DNA of 64,000 bases from Psychrobacter immobilis. Lineage in GTDB: Bacteria; Pseudomonadota; Gammaproteobacteria; Pseudomonadales; Moraxellaceae. The notes below the pieces were generated by a model. That model was not told the origin of the DNA. It saw nothing but the letters and a program-made list of their open reading frames with translations, and did no database searches. The stretch's first letter is position 1. Each line of letters opens with the position of its first letter. Positions 30,401 to 38,449 of the stretch are shown piece after piece. The stretch spans positions 1 to 64,000 of the forward strand of contig CAJHAA010000011.1 of NCBI GenBank assembly GCA_904846265.1, given 5' to 3'. The position numbers and the translations under genes are program-made.

Positions 30401-31066
30401 CATCTGATAACCCTGCTGCTGTATGGCTGCGGCTTGTTGCAACAAGTCATCATTGGCGCTATTGGAAAGATCGAGCTGAGCATCATTTGCGCCAGCCATA
30501 TTATCCATGGCATTTGCCTGAGAATTGGCCATACCCTGAGACTGAGCAGCTGGTTTTTTAGCGCTTTTATCTTGAGCATCAGACTTTTTAATGCCTAGGC
30601 TTTGTTCGCTGTACTCATCCAATACTGACTGATCGATAATGCCTTGCTCTACTGCCTTTTTTAGGCGCAATGCATCCAAAGCGATATCGAGCTGAGTATC
30701 ATCATCTGACAGTGTGGTCGATTGAGTGCTGGTTGATTGAGTACTGGTTGGTTGATTGTTTGATTGATCGACAGCTATTTGATTGCTCGTAGATTGTTTA
30801 GGAGAACTGATATTATTTGTGGTATCAGCCAATGCAGCAGGTGCCATACCGAAACCCACTAGGCTGGTCGCTAGCGCAGTGAAAAGTGCTGAACGCGTAA
30901 AATGAATGCGCGGCGCATTGCCATGAGTTGTCATAGCTGCTGTACGACGTGTTTTTTGAAAACGGTCACTCTGAAAATCTTGAATTTCAATATCCTCTTT
31001 AACATTATCCGTATCACACTGCATCATCGATACATTGCGCGCGAGCGTTGAAGGCTGGTGTTTCAT
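27476..31066 (-). CDS. tamA: TamA-type outer-membrane assembly protein with large disordered inserts
   Basis: TamA is a BamA-family beta-barrel partner of TamB. POTRA-like domains occupy about 410-680. The 16-strand barrel spans about 855-1196, with the conserved RGYDYESLSP loop and a C-terminal end VRLHFFIGSPL suited to BAM recognition. The protein is 1196 residues against about 580 in E. coli. A Ser/Asn/Asp/Gln-rich region lies at about 82-400 before the POTRAs, and a second acidic Asn/Ser/Glu-rich insert at about 685-840 between the last POTRA and the barrel. ATG 31066 has TAGGAAA upstream but puts 56 residues before the signal-like helix (about 57-81). A start at ATG 30934 would fit a normal signal peptide but lacks a ribosome site. 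Confidence 0.9.
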   Translation of the reverse strand: MKHQPSTLARNVSMMQCDTDNVKEDIEIQDFQSDRFQKTRRTAAMTTHGNAPRIHFTRSALFTALATSLVGFGMAPAALADTTNNISSPKQSTSNQIAVDQSNNQPTSTQSTSTQSTTLSDDDTQLDIALDALRLKKAVEQGIIDQSVLDEYSEQSLGIKKSDAQDKSAKKPAAQSQGMANSQANAMDNMAGANDAQLDLSNSANDDLLQQAAAIQQQGYQMMTPEEIDRELAAMDMQNAQDIDNINNSTDVNSSTDINSTNVNNNNNNISNNDRDFDAPIATLDDATPPIGLDVDLDATNLPTPNNLETLGRNESAAESAQTAEIISRPIDVSDSVSSGRVDGTGTFDNEIVANASDETNEDGTTSDIINPDDYLPDYQADSQGINQSIEQASKPKPMARNKGNIVKRLYNRLFNAGVMALPHVDTTIYLRQATAEGAVDGKPKLTKADNDVQPMKNIKAALDDTTVQSVTDFTAALPRLRQTALEAAQAVGYYDITLRLRQRNADTIDVIIEELGEPVRVDSRIVEIRGEGSEQPEYIALEKDLPPQVGDIFNHRVYKDSKAALESLSNTYGYFDQYWLNKSVDIILPDNTADVSLVYNTGDRYEFDDVVFFTYDEETNTLTQDPDKLPVELSLLQQLFDFKPGDPFYRPAVTEFSNDLSATRYFNTVNVESILPPDERSEASTLAFDNTPTNDSGTLDDDINSDGASDIAGNNGAESSAASNSSRVNQDNNADDGDENNTESEGNTTANSGETVNPADIAAIDFEADAATLDKLQAIKQKAERLSRLPNDRVLDEKDQEADNLLGKISDGISNIAQKIFPDEESLITDENFVPPTLAGRKTPRQVAESKKVPLYVFVSSSKPRDAQVGLGYGTDTGVRATAKIDYNLLNRKGYQAGAETEVSRITKNVAVYASRPWKHPLNDKLDARLTYEEEVIDQGEGNFDLSTTTLKAALARNIRRDSGWNRSYSVNYRLDELETGVDETELDDLPIRFTSSKPKQQALLFGYGMNKTDVDSVTNPTRGMRQYYSLEAGADKALSDTNMAIIRAGVSGIYSFGDEQKHQVLGSLNTGYIWADDFYDVPYKLRFFAGGDQSIRGYDYESLSPLDKGYLTGGQVLAVGSAEYNYEFKPGFRGAFFTDVGNAYDKNFETETKVGVGVGIRWASPVGVVRVDVAAGVTEESIPVRLHFFIGSPL
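30242..30334 (-). repeat. Asn/Ser/Thr tandem repeat region in tamA
   Basis: Imperfect repeats encode NNSTDVNSSTDINSTNVNNN-like sequence at residues about 245-275. A related STQST repeat lies at 30713-30754. Codon-level repetition (ACT ATT AAT/AAC GTC on the plus strand) suggests growth by slippage, so length may vary among strains. Confidence 0.6.
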
Positions 31067-31530
31067 GTGTATTTCCTATCACCTCACGCGGCACAATATT
31101 ATGAACGATAACAATCGCCTAGTCTTACCGGTGAATAAACTTATAGCAGTTGGCTGAATTATGGTTTACTGTCTTGCTTTGGATAATGACCGTTTATAAT
31201 GCAAACCTTGGTGTCAGATTAGCACCCTGTTTTTATCAAAAAATAGACATGCGTGAGTGGTAGCAAGCCTTTGAGATCACTCACGCCTCGCGACGTAACC
31301 ATGCAAAATTTACAAATCATAACTTAGATAATTATGAAATCATAGCGTCGAGCGCATGTATTTTTACCAAAGCCTTGCTATTATACGGCTTAATATTGAT
31401 AAAACCTATGCTATATTTCGATAAGTTTTTGATACTGTTAATAATTATATCGATAATTACTTTCACTTTAAAAGCGGTATTCAGCGCTTTTCTTTGATCT
31501 AGCAACCGCGACCCGTCTGTAGGAATTTTC
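31067..31530. other. divergent promoter region between tamA and the MFS gene
   Basis: No gene is seen in these 464 bp. It must contain promoters in both directions; a clear one for the plus-strand gene is at 31429-31457. Confidence 0.6.
31429..31457 (+). promoter_or_regulatory. sigma-70 promoter of the MFS transporter gene
   Basis: TTGATA, a 17-bp spacer and GATAAT each differ from consensus by one base. The predicted start of transcription is about 67 bp before the ATG. Confidence 0.65.
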
Positions 31531-32862
31531 ATGGCCAATCAGTTTCAATTATTTAAGCACCGCCGTTTTAGCGCCATGTTTTTTACCCAGTTTTTGGGCG
31601 CGTTTAATGACAATATTTTTAAGCAAGCGCTCATACTGGTTTTGACTTACACCGCTGCGAGTCAGTTGGGCATGGAAGTCAGTATTTTGAATAACTTGGC
31701 CGCGATGTTGTTTATTTTGCCCTACTTTTTGTTTTCTGCACTGGCAGGACAAATCGCGGATAAATTCGAAAAATCAAAACTCACACGATTGATTAAATTG
31801 CTTGAATTCGTGATTATGGTGATTGCGGCAGTAGGGTTCGTGTTTGAATGGTATGCATTGTTATTTGTTGCGTTGTTTCTCATGGGCACCCAATCTACTT
31901 TTTTCGGGCCTATTAAATACGCCTACTTACCACAAGCGATGAAAGAAGATGAATTGGTTGGTGCTAATGGTTTGTTTCAAATGGGGACGTCGTTAGCGAT
32001 CTTGCTCGGTATGATTATCGCGGGTGTTTTAACTCAGATAGCGCAGCCGCTCTATTGGATAAGTGTGACCGTATTGGTCATCGCCGTATTGGGTTATTTT
32101 GTCGCACGATTGATACCCCACATGCCAGCGATGCAGCCAAACCTAAAAATCAACTGGAACATTGTGACCACTAGTGTGGCGACGGTGCGCTACTTATATT
32201 CATTGCCTTTTTTGTTCTTTGTCATCCTTGGTAATAGCTGGTTTTGGTTTTATGGCGCGACGTTTTTGACCCAAACGCCAGAATTCAGCAAGGTCATCTT
32301 ACATGGTGATGAATCAGTGGTTATTTTCCTATTAACCTTGTTTTCTGTTGGTGTGTCGATTGGCTCATTATTATGCAAATCACTAACCAAAAACCAAGTC
32401 AGCTTACGTCTTTTGCCCTTTGGTATCGCCGGCTTAAGTATTTTTGCGATTGACTTATACTTTTCGCTGTCAGGATTGAATATTAACGTTACTAGTGAGG
32501 CGTTACTTGGTATTAGCGATTTATTTGGGATGAGTGGCAGCTGGCGCGTGTTTGCTGATTTATTCTTTTTGGGCTTTAGCGGCGGTTTATACATCGTACC
32601 ATTATATGCCTCTATGCAGGCCTATGCACCCAAGAGCCACCGCGCGCGCGTCGTTGGTGCCAACAATATCTTTAACGCGATATTTATGGTCACCTCAGCG
32701 ATTTTCTCTATCGTGATCTTGAACGCTTTGGGATTCAATTTACCTCAGCTATTTTTGGTGACAGGACTCATAAACATTGCCTTCGGTGCCTTTTTATACA
32801 GTAAACTCAATAAACATATTAAAAATGCAGTCATCCAAACGCATGATGAAGTGGCTCCATAA
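31531..32862 (+). CDS. MFS transporter, LplT-like (probable lysophospholipid transporter)
   Basis: A 443-residue protein with about 12 transmembrane helices. The start FLGAFNDNIFKQALILVLTY and the loop MGTQSTFFGPIKYAYLPQ are characteristic of the LplT branch and of the MFS half of LplT-acyltransferase fusions. LplT flips lysophosphatidylethanolamine inward for re-acylation by Aas. Here no acyltransferase domain or gene follows. ATG 31531 has TAGGAA upstream. It diverges from tamA, and envelope lipid homeostasis is a plausible shared theme. Substrate is inferred from family only. Confidence 0.78.
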   Translation: MANQFQLFKHRRFSAMFFTQFLGAFNDNIFKQALILVLTYTAASQLGMEVSILNNLAAMLFILPYFLFSALAGQIADKFEKSKLTRLIKLLEFVIMVIAAVGFVFEWYALLFVALFLMGTQSTFFGPIKYAYLPQAMKEDELVGANGLFQMGTSLAILLGMIIAGVLTQIAQPLYWISVTVLVIAVLGYFVARLIPHMPAMQPNLKINWNIVTTSVATVRYLYSLPFLFFVILGNSWFWFYGATFLTQTPEFSKVILHGDESVVIFLLTLFSVGVSIGSLLCKSLTKNQVSLRLLPFGIAGLSIFAIDLYFSLSGLNINVTSEALLGISDLFGMSGSWRVFADLFFLGFSGGLYIVPLYASMQAYAPKSHRARVVGANNIFNAIFMVTSAIFSIVILNALGFNLPQLFLVTGLINIAFGAFLYSKLNKHIKNAVIQTHDEVAP

Positions 32863-32974
32863 GTAAGATTGACATGCTGCTATAGCAATCGGTGTGTTAT
32901 CAAACTGATAATATTGATGCTGATCATTTGGATTGTTTGCTATAGTAATGTCTATGCGTTAATCACTATCATTA

Positions 32975-33014
32975 TTTTAGAAAAACAGATAATGTTTTAG
33001 AAGAACAGATAAGT
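32975..33014 (+). repeat. 20-bp tandem duplication upstream of coq7
   Basis: TTTTAGAAAAACAGATAATG is followed directly by TTTTAGAAGAACAGATAAGT, 17 of 20 identical. It ends 39 bp before the coq7 start. Origin by local duplication is likely; a regulatory role is unproven. Confidence 0.6.
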
Positions 33015-33053
33015 TTAATTTTTTGATCGTATTTAAGCCATCAGGAGTGAATC

Positions 33054-33698
33054 ATGGCCCTGCACCCCTTATCCAAAGTCGACCAATTATTACTTGGGGT
33101 CGATAAGGCATTACGAGCTGTCGTACCACATTCAAACCCTAGCACTCGTCCACTACCAGTTAGCAGTGACGAGATTCCTGAGCTCACTATCACCGAGGCG
33201 CGACATGTCGCAGGGTTGATGCGTATCAATCATACTGGTGAAGTATGTGCGCAAGGTCTGTATCATGGTCAAGCATTTGCCGCCAAAGACAGTGGCGTCA
33301 AGCAAGCCATGCAGCAATCAGCCGAAGAAGAGGTCGATCATTTGGTCTGGTGCGAGACGCGATTAGACGAGCTTGGCAGTCATGCCAGTATCTTTACGCC
33401 ATTATGGTATGGCATGTCTTTCGGTCTTGGCGCAGTCGCAGGTGCCATCTCTAATGAATTTAGCTTGGGATTCGTCGCAGAGACAGAAGCTCAAGTCAGC
33501 GAACATTTACAAGAGCATATCACCCAATTACCAGAGCACGATAAACGCTCAAAAGAGATACTGGCACAAATGGATATTGAAGAGTTGCATCATCGTGAGC
33601 TGGCATTAGCAAGTGGCGGCGCAGCGTTATCACCGCCTGTACGTCATACTATGCGCTGGATGGCCAATCGCATGAAAGCCACGGCATATCACTTGTAA
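33054..33698 (+). CDS. coq7: ubiquinone hydroxylase Coq7 (2-polyprenyl-3-methyl-6-methoxy-1,4-benzoquinone monooxygenase)
   Basis: Coq7 performs the last ring hydroxylation in ubiquinone synthesis and replaces UbiF in many Pseudomonadales. The 214-residue protein has the di-iron ligands in the four-helix core: RINHTGEVCAQ, EEEVDHLVW and the C-terminal DIEELHHRELA, with the two ExxH motifs. ATG 33054 has CAGGAG upstream. It is a single-gene unit after the MFS gene. Confidence 0.95.
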   Translation: MALHPLSKVDQLLLGVDKALRAVVPHSNPSTRPLPVSSDEIPELTITEARHVAGLMRINHTGEVCAQGLYHGQAFAAKDSGVKQAMQQSAEEEVDHLVWCETRLDELGSHASIFTPLWYGMSFGLGAVAGAISNEFSLGFVAETEAQVSEHLQEHITQLPEHDKRSKEILAQMDIEELHHRELALASGGAALSPPVRHTMRWMANRMKATAYHL

Positions 33699-33977
33699 TT
33701 GCCATCTGTGATAGCAGGTTTTGAGCGATAGGTTGTGATGGTAAGTTCGTTGTGAGGGTAATTACAGTGCGCTTTATTATTGATATTGCTCTCATTTACC
33801 CTGCTGTCGCTGGCATGACGTACACGCTATCGCGTTACTATTAACAATCCTACTACTGATAGCGCTCAGTTGAATTTGTTAGGGTATTAAAAATTTGTAT
33901 GATTTTGCCGCAAAGACATGAGCTAATAACCATTCAATTGCTAAATAACAACTAAATAAATTAAGGTAACGATTTTT

Positions 33978-35150
33978 ATGAAAGCCATCAACCAATCGAC
34001 TCTCTCTGCCCGTTCGTCTAGCAAGTCGCCTAAACTGGCAACTCTGACAGCACTGGCAACAGCTTGTGCCATGCTATTATCAGCGCCTGTCAATGCGGCA
34101 GAAACCAATGCGACAACAGATGCTGCAAAGACCGATACTACTGCCACATCGGTGCCTAGCGCTATGGATTCTAGCAAACGTGTGATTCGCCTTGCTCGAC
34201 CGACTGCGGCTAGTACAGCACAAGAGGGTACTCCATCAACTTCACCGACTGCGGCAGTGACAGCCAATACTCAACCAACTGACCTTCAAAGCAGTAGCGT
34301 TCCACAAAGCGCTCCTTTGCCAAATAATGCTCAGCCGTATCGTGCGCCAATGAGTACATTGCAACCACAAGATGTTGTACCAGCACCAAAAATACCTGAG
34401 TTCACTACTGGCACCACTCGAGTTTATGAGCCTGGTCCATTGACCGCTACTGGTGTCGACCTGCGTAGTGGTCAGCTTGCCAATATACCAACGCCGCAAG
34501 TGCAATTGTCAGACGTAAGCTTTGTACCGACTGTGTTGATTCCTCAGCAAAACGGTAATAACAACGATCAGCTAGACGTGAGCTTGCTTGATGACTTCAT
34601 CGAAGACGTCTCACCTAATGCCCGTCATTACCCACCAAACTTCCCCAACCGCTCACAGCGCCATTATACGCGTGAAAAAATCAAAGTATTGGCTGAATGG
34701 ATACAGCCTTATGCTGAATCACCAAATGCCTCTTATGATGTACTGATTCGTGCTGCTAAACTTAATGGCATGGGACGTAACTTAGATTTGGGATCAGACT
34801 ATACGATACGCGGTGGAAAATATGTTGACCGTGCCATTAAACTTAAACCTGATAGCGGCGAAGCCAACTTCTTATATGGTATGATGTTGTCAGAAGGCGG
34901 CGGCTTCAAAGAAGGTCAAAAATACCTAGACCGCGCAGTGTCTCTTGGCTATACCGAAGCAGAGCAAAGCTTGGCACAGTCAGACTTGTTAAGTGATCGC
35001 CGCGATAACGCACTAGAACGCTTACGTCGTCTTGAACAGAAAAACCCTAACAATGACATCATTCGTCAGCAAATCAAACTTATTGAAGAGGGTAAATTCT
35101 ACATTTGGGATATACCTGCGCCTGACATCAATGTTAAGCCTAGTGCTTAA
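33978..35150 (+). CDS. secreted protein of unknown function with C-terminal TPR-like helices
   Basis: The 390-residue product begins with a signal peptide: a basic N-region, a hydrophobic stretch at about 21-37, and cleavage near VNAAE. A low-complexity Thr/Ala/Pro/Ser-rich linker follows to about residue 190. The C-terminal 200 residues look helical, with repeat-like segments KYVDRAIKLKPDSGEANFLYG and KYLDRAVSLGYTEAEQSLAQ, as in TPR or Sel1 proteins. No catalytic motif is seen. ATG 33978 has TTAAGGTAA. A strong terminator follows, so it is monocistronic. Similar secreted TPR-type proteins occur in Moraxellaceae, but I cannot name a family. Confidence 0.75.
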   Translation: MKAINQSTLSARSSSKSPKLATLTALATACAMLLSAPVNAAETNATTDAAKTDTTATSVPSAMDSSKRVIRLARPTAASTAQEGTPSTSPTAAVTANTQPTDLQSSSVPQSAPLPNNAQPYRAPMSTLQPQDVVPAPKIPEFTTGTTRVYEPGPLTATGVDLRSGQLANIPTPQVQLSDVSFVPTVLIPQQNGNNNDQLDVSLLDDFIEDVSPNARHYPPNFPNRSQRHYTREKIKVLAEWIQPYAESPNASYDVLIRAAKLNGMGRNLDLGSDYTIRGGKYVDRAIKLKPDSGEANFLYGMMLSEGGGFKEGQKYLDRAVSLGYTEAEQSLAQSDLLSDRRDNALERLRRLEQKNPNNDIIRQQIKLIEEGKFYIWDIPAPDINVKPSA

Positions 35151-35470
35151 CATTGATTGGGTATTTGAATGTCATTAAGTAAGTTCACCAAATACTATGA
35201 TTGCTCCATAAGCTAGATTGACTCGACTAAGCCCCTAACTTTATATCGAAATTACTTCAATATAGAGTCAGGGGCTTTTTTATGTCTAGCAAAACTCCAT
35301 TGAACCCAACTTGCTGTCTACCTTATTTAAATGCGTGTTCGATTCGATTATCGAAGTTCAAACCGTATTTTTGAAATTTAAATAAAATAGTTTAATGCGA
35401 AAAGTTACGCTACACTTCTTCTTATAAATTACTGACTCAATCATGCTTTTACGACTAACTGGACTCACCT
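35151..35470. other. spacer with terminator before the lipase gene
   Basis: The left part holds the terminator at 35229-35281. The right part is AT-rich and should contain the promoter of the lipase gene; no clear -35/-10 pair is called. Confidence 0.5.
35229..35281 (+). terminator. terminator of the secreted TPR-like gene
   Basis: AAGCCCCT pairs with AGGGGCTT around a long internal region, and the stem extends through AACT/AGTC with mismatch. TTTTTT follows. It is about 80 bp after the stop codon. Confidence 0.8.
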
Positions 35471-37945
35471 ATGACTTTCGCTAGCCCTATCAAAAATATG
35501 GTGACGCATGCTAAGAAAACCCCATTTTCGATCACATCAGTCGCCTTAATAACTGCGGTAGCATTACTACCTGCGTGCAGTACGGTATCAGTGAATAAGC
35601 AAGCGTCAGCGAAAACGATTACTGCGCAGCGCGGTAATATCGTCACCACCAAGAAACTAAGCAGTGACACGGCATCAGCGCTCTTATCGGCAGGGCTCAA
35701 TGAGCAAGCCTGTATGCAGCAGTTTGATTTATGCCTCACTCAGCTTACTGACAGTATTTTGAATGAACACTACCGTCCTGCTTTGGCAGTTTTTGCAGAG
35801 TTACACTACGCAAAAGCGCGACAGCTTTCTGCCTCTCAAGACTGCCGCAATGCGCTGGCTCGCCCGCCACTTGATCCTTATTATGCCAACGCACCTTTAG
35901 AAGATACAGAAGCTAAAGTCCAGCAAGAAAACACCAATCGCTGTCTAACAGGTTATCAAGAGCGATTATTCGATGCTATCAAATCCAGTTATACCTATTT
36001 ATTTTATGACAGTTTGACGCATGATTTTGAGGGCGCAGATCAAGATAAAAGCCCCTCTCAGGCACAGAACCGTATTCCGAATGACACCGACATTCAGACC
36101 CAAGACATCTATAATGCCGCCAGTAATGATGTGATAACCCAGCTTTATAGATCAACCAACGGCTCAAATAAGTTGATGGGCGGCACCAAAGTAGATTATT
36201 TGCCCACATCCGCTAGCAATCTTAGTGACAGTAGCCAAGCCGCGATTGCCAATTATTCACCGCTGAAAGGCAAACCTACTGATCAAGTCAATGTCATGAA
36301 AATACAAATTGATGATTATGATCTTGGTGTTTATTTGCCTAATGAAAATAACTATTTGCAAAATGCACATAAGCAGACCTCTGCACTAGCAGACTTGGTT
36401 TCCACTTACGAATTACGCCTCTCTGGGCTTAACTCAATCAGCAAACGTCCAGGCTTAGGTATCAGCTTGGTGGCCTCACTGGATGACCGCTATACCACCA
36501 CGATTCGCCAATTATTAGTGTCATCATTGTCAGGTCGATTGACCAATGAGAAAGATGGAGACACAGATGAGAGCAAGCCAAGTTCTCGTATCTACCCTAC
36601 TGGACATTTGCTATTAACAGGATTGATTGAACCAAGCGGCGATAGCGTATTGGATGTACTAAGCAGTCGCAAGCTCGATATTCATTTGTACAACCCGTAC
36701 CAAAGCGAAAGCGTTAATATCCTTAATAGTGACTATCCACTGGCGGCTAACTTTTCTGCAGGTTATGGCTTGTGGCTGTCAGAGAACCAGCTAGATGGCG
36801 TCGGTTATCTCAATTTAATCACTCGCCAGCCAGAGGCCAGACTGCCCAAATTATTCATGCTTGAGCCTTATGATCCCAATAAGCGCATCCTGATTATGCT
36901 GCATGGTTTGGCTTCTAGCCCTGCCACTTGGGTCAATTTAACCAACGATATTCTCAACGACGATAAGTTGCGTGATAACTATCAAGTGTGGCAGATATTC
37001 TATCCAACCAATTTGCCCATTTTAGAAAACCGTTATCAAATACAACAGTTAATCAACAGCACCTACGAGCAAACTGATCCTAAAGGACAAAATCGCGCCA
37101 GCAAAAACAGCGTGATTATCAGTCATAGTATGGGTGCCATTATCGCTCGCATGATGCTATCTGATGAAAACTTGGTCGATGACCTAGATAGACTAGACGA
37201 TCAAAATGTGCTGTCTGACAGTGAAAAACGTAAGATTCGTGACGCACTTAAAGCATCATTTGGCGAAGATCAGCTAAAAGAACGCTTTGAGCTAAAAGCC
37301 TTACCACAAGTAGATACGGCTGTCTTTTTATCAGCGCCTTTTCGTGGAACTGACTATGCAGATCGCTGGTTCACTCGGGCACTGCGCCGTATTGTCTATT
37401 TGCCAGTTGGTTTGGTAAAAACTGTCACGGACAACTTAGCAACCATTGCCACGCAAGGTGATTTGGCACAAAATCCTTTGGGTGCGTTATATTTACAAAA
37501 TGGCGCAAGTCAGCTGAGCGACAAATCCTCTTTTATACAGCTGACGAAAGACATCACCATCAATGATCGTGTGACCTATCACTCTATCATTGCCAATAAT
37601 GATGCCGATATTACTAAAGGACTGGCGCAAATGCAGCCAGCTGGTGCAAAGGTTGATTTATCACAAGCAGTAGAAGAAGACAGCAAAGATGAGACAGTCG
37701 GTACAAGTAGCCCTTCTGATAGCTCAAAGCTCTCTGCCCAACCGCTGGTTGCAGCCGTCACCGTCAATGAAGATATTAGCCAAGCGCTAACTGAACGTCT
37801 ATCAGATGGTATTGTTCCTTATACCAGCGCTCATCTTGATGGCGCGGCTTCTGAGACGATTATCAGCGGTGGTCATAGCATTCAAACTAACCCGCAAACT
37901 ATTTTGACATTGCGCCAGATTTTACACAAACAATTACAGGAATGA
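35471..37945 (+). CDS. lipoprotein alpha/beta hydrolase (esterase/lipase-like)
   Basis: The 824-residue protein has a lipoprotein signal peptide with lipobox LPAC and acylated Cys36. Ser37 follows, which would favour the outer membrane by the +2 rule. The catalytic domain starts near residue 470: IMLHGLASSPATW (oxyanion hole), SHSMGA nucleophile elbow with Ser near 553, and a likely catalytic His in the C-terminal GGHSIQTNPQ. About 430 residues before it form a poorly conserved helical/beta domain. A linker at about 725-760 is Ser/Asp rich. The substrate is unknown; a surface lipase or esterase is the best guess. Confidence 0.82.
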   Translation: MTFASPIKNMVTHAKKTPFSITSVALITAVALLPACSTVSVNKQASAKTITAQRGNIVTTKKLSSDTASALLSAGLNEQACMQQFDLCLTQLTDSILNEHYRPALAVFAELHYAKARQLSASQDCRNALARPPLDPYYANAPLEDTEAKVQQENTNRCLTGYQERLFDAIKSSYTYLFYDSLTHDFEGADQDKSPSQAQNRIPNDTDIQTQDIYNAASNDVITQLYRSTNGSNKLMGGTKVDYLPTSASNLSDSSQAAIANYSPLKGKPTDQVNVMKIQIDDYDLGVYLPNENNYLQNAHKQTSALADLVSTYELRLSGLNSISKRPGLGISLVASLDDRYTTTIRQLLVSSLSGRLTNEKDGDTDESKPSSRIYPTGHLLLTGLIEPSGDSVLDVLSSRKLDIHLYNPYQSESVNILNSDYPLAANFSAGYGLWLSENQLDGVGYLNLITRQPEARLPKLFMLEPYDPNKRILIMLHGLASSPATWVNLTNDILNDDKLRDNYQVWQIFYPTNLPILENRYQIQQLINSTYEQTDPKGQNRASKNSVIISHSMGAIIARMMLSDENLVDDLDRLDDQNVLSDSEKRKIRDALKASFGEDQLKERFELKALPQVDTAVFLSAPFRGTDYADRWFTRALRRIVYLPVGLVKTVTDNLATIATQGDLAQNPLGALYLQNGASQLSDKSSFIQLTKDITINDRVTYHSIIANNDADITKGLAQMQPAGAKVDLSQAVEEDSKDETVGTSSPSDSSKLSAQPLVAAVTVNEDISQALTERLSDGIVPYTSAHLDGAASETIISGGHSIQTNPQTILTLRQILHKQLQE

Positions 37946-38449
37946 TGATTGCTTATGTCATATAGCACTGCACTGGTCTTTGCACTTTAAAATTAAGAGT
38001 AAAGCAGATGGCTTTGCAACTTTGTACTCTGTTGGATATTTGTGCCTATACTAGGACACAAATAAAACATTACTGTTATTAAGGTGAACTTGATAACATC
38101 TTGTTTTGCCAAGCGATTAGTCTGATATATCTGGGTTTATCTCAGCAGTTTTTAATGACTATCAGGTATGCGACCAATCTGTTGCGCAGCTTGCGTGTGT
38201 ATCGAGGGAAGCGCATAATATATTGACAGCACCTGACAGTAATGTATTAATTTATAGGGATATAAATTACTTAATTCAGCTAAACAGTCGTTAGCTTAGC
38301 CGCACTCTATCCCTAAGATTGCTCGCTAATCAACACTGAGCCATTGCCCGTACTACTTTTTTACCTTAATCTATAGACGATTGCGGGCAGTTACTTGAGC
38401 GTTTTATGGAAGCCAGCGCTATTCAGCTAACAGATAAGGGTAACCGTTT
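37946..38449. other. 504-bp region upstream of cioAB
   Basis: No gene is seen. It contains a candidate promoter (38223-38251) and, downstream of it, nested inverted repeats in the predicted 5' UTR. These are TAGGGATA (38255-38262) with TATCCCTA (38308-38315), inside it GCTAA (38279-38283) with TTAGC (38291-38295), then TGCCCG (38345-38350) with CGGGCA (38384-38389). Confidence 0.55.
38223..38251 (+). promoter_or_regulatory. candidate promoter of cioAB
   Basis: A perfect TTGACA is followed after 17 bp by ATTAAT, with TG just before it as in extended -10 elements. It would give a leader of about 190 bases. No certain FNR, ArcA or Anr site was recognised. Confidence 0.5.

Noticed and set aside
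29955..30407. 150-codon plus-strand ORF
   Set aside because: It lies antisense inside the low-complexity part of tamA, has a Leu/Ser-rich repeat-derived sequence and no ribosome site.
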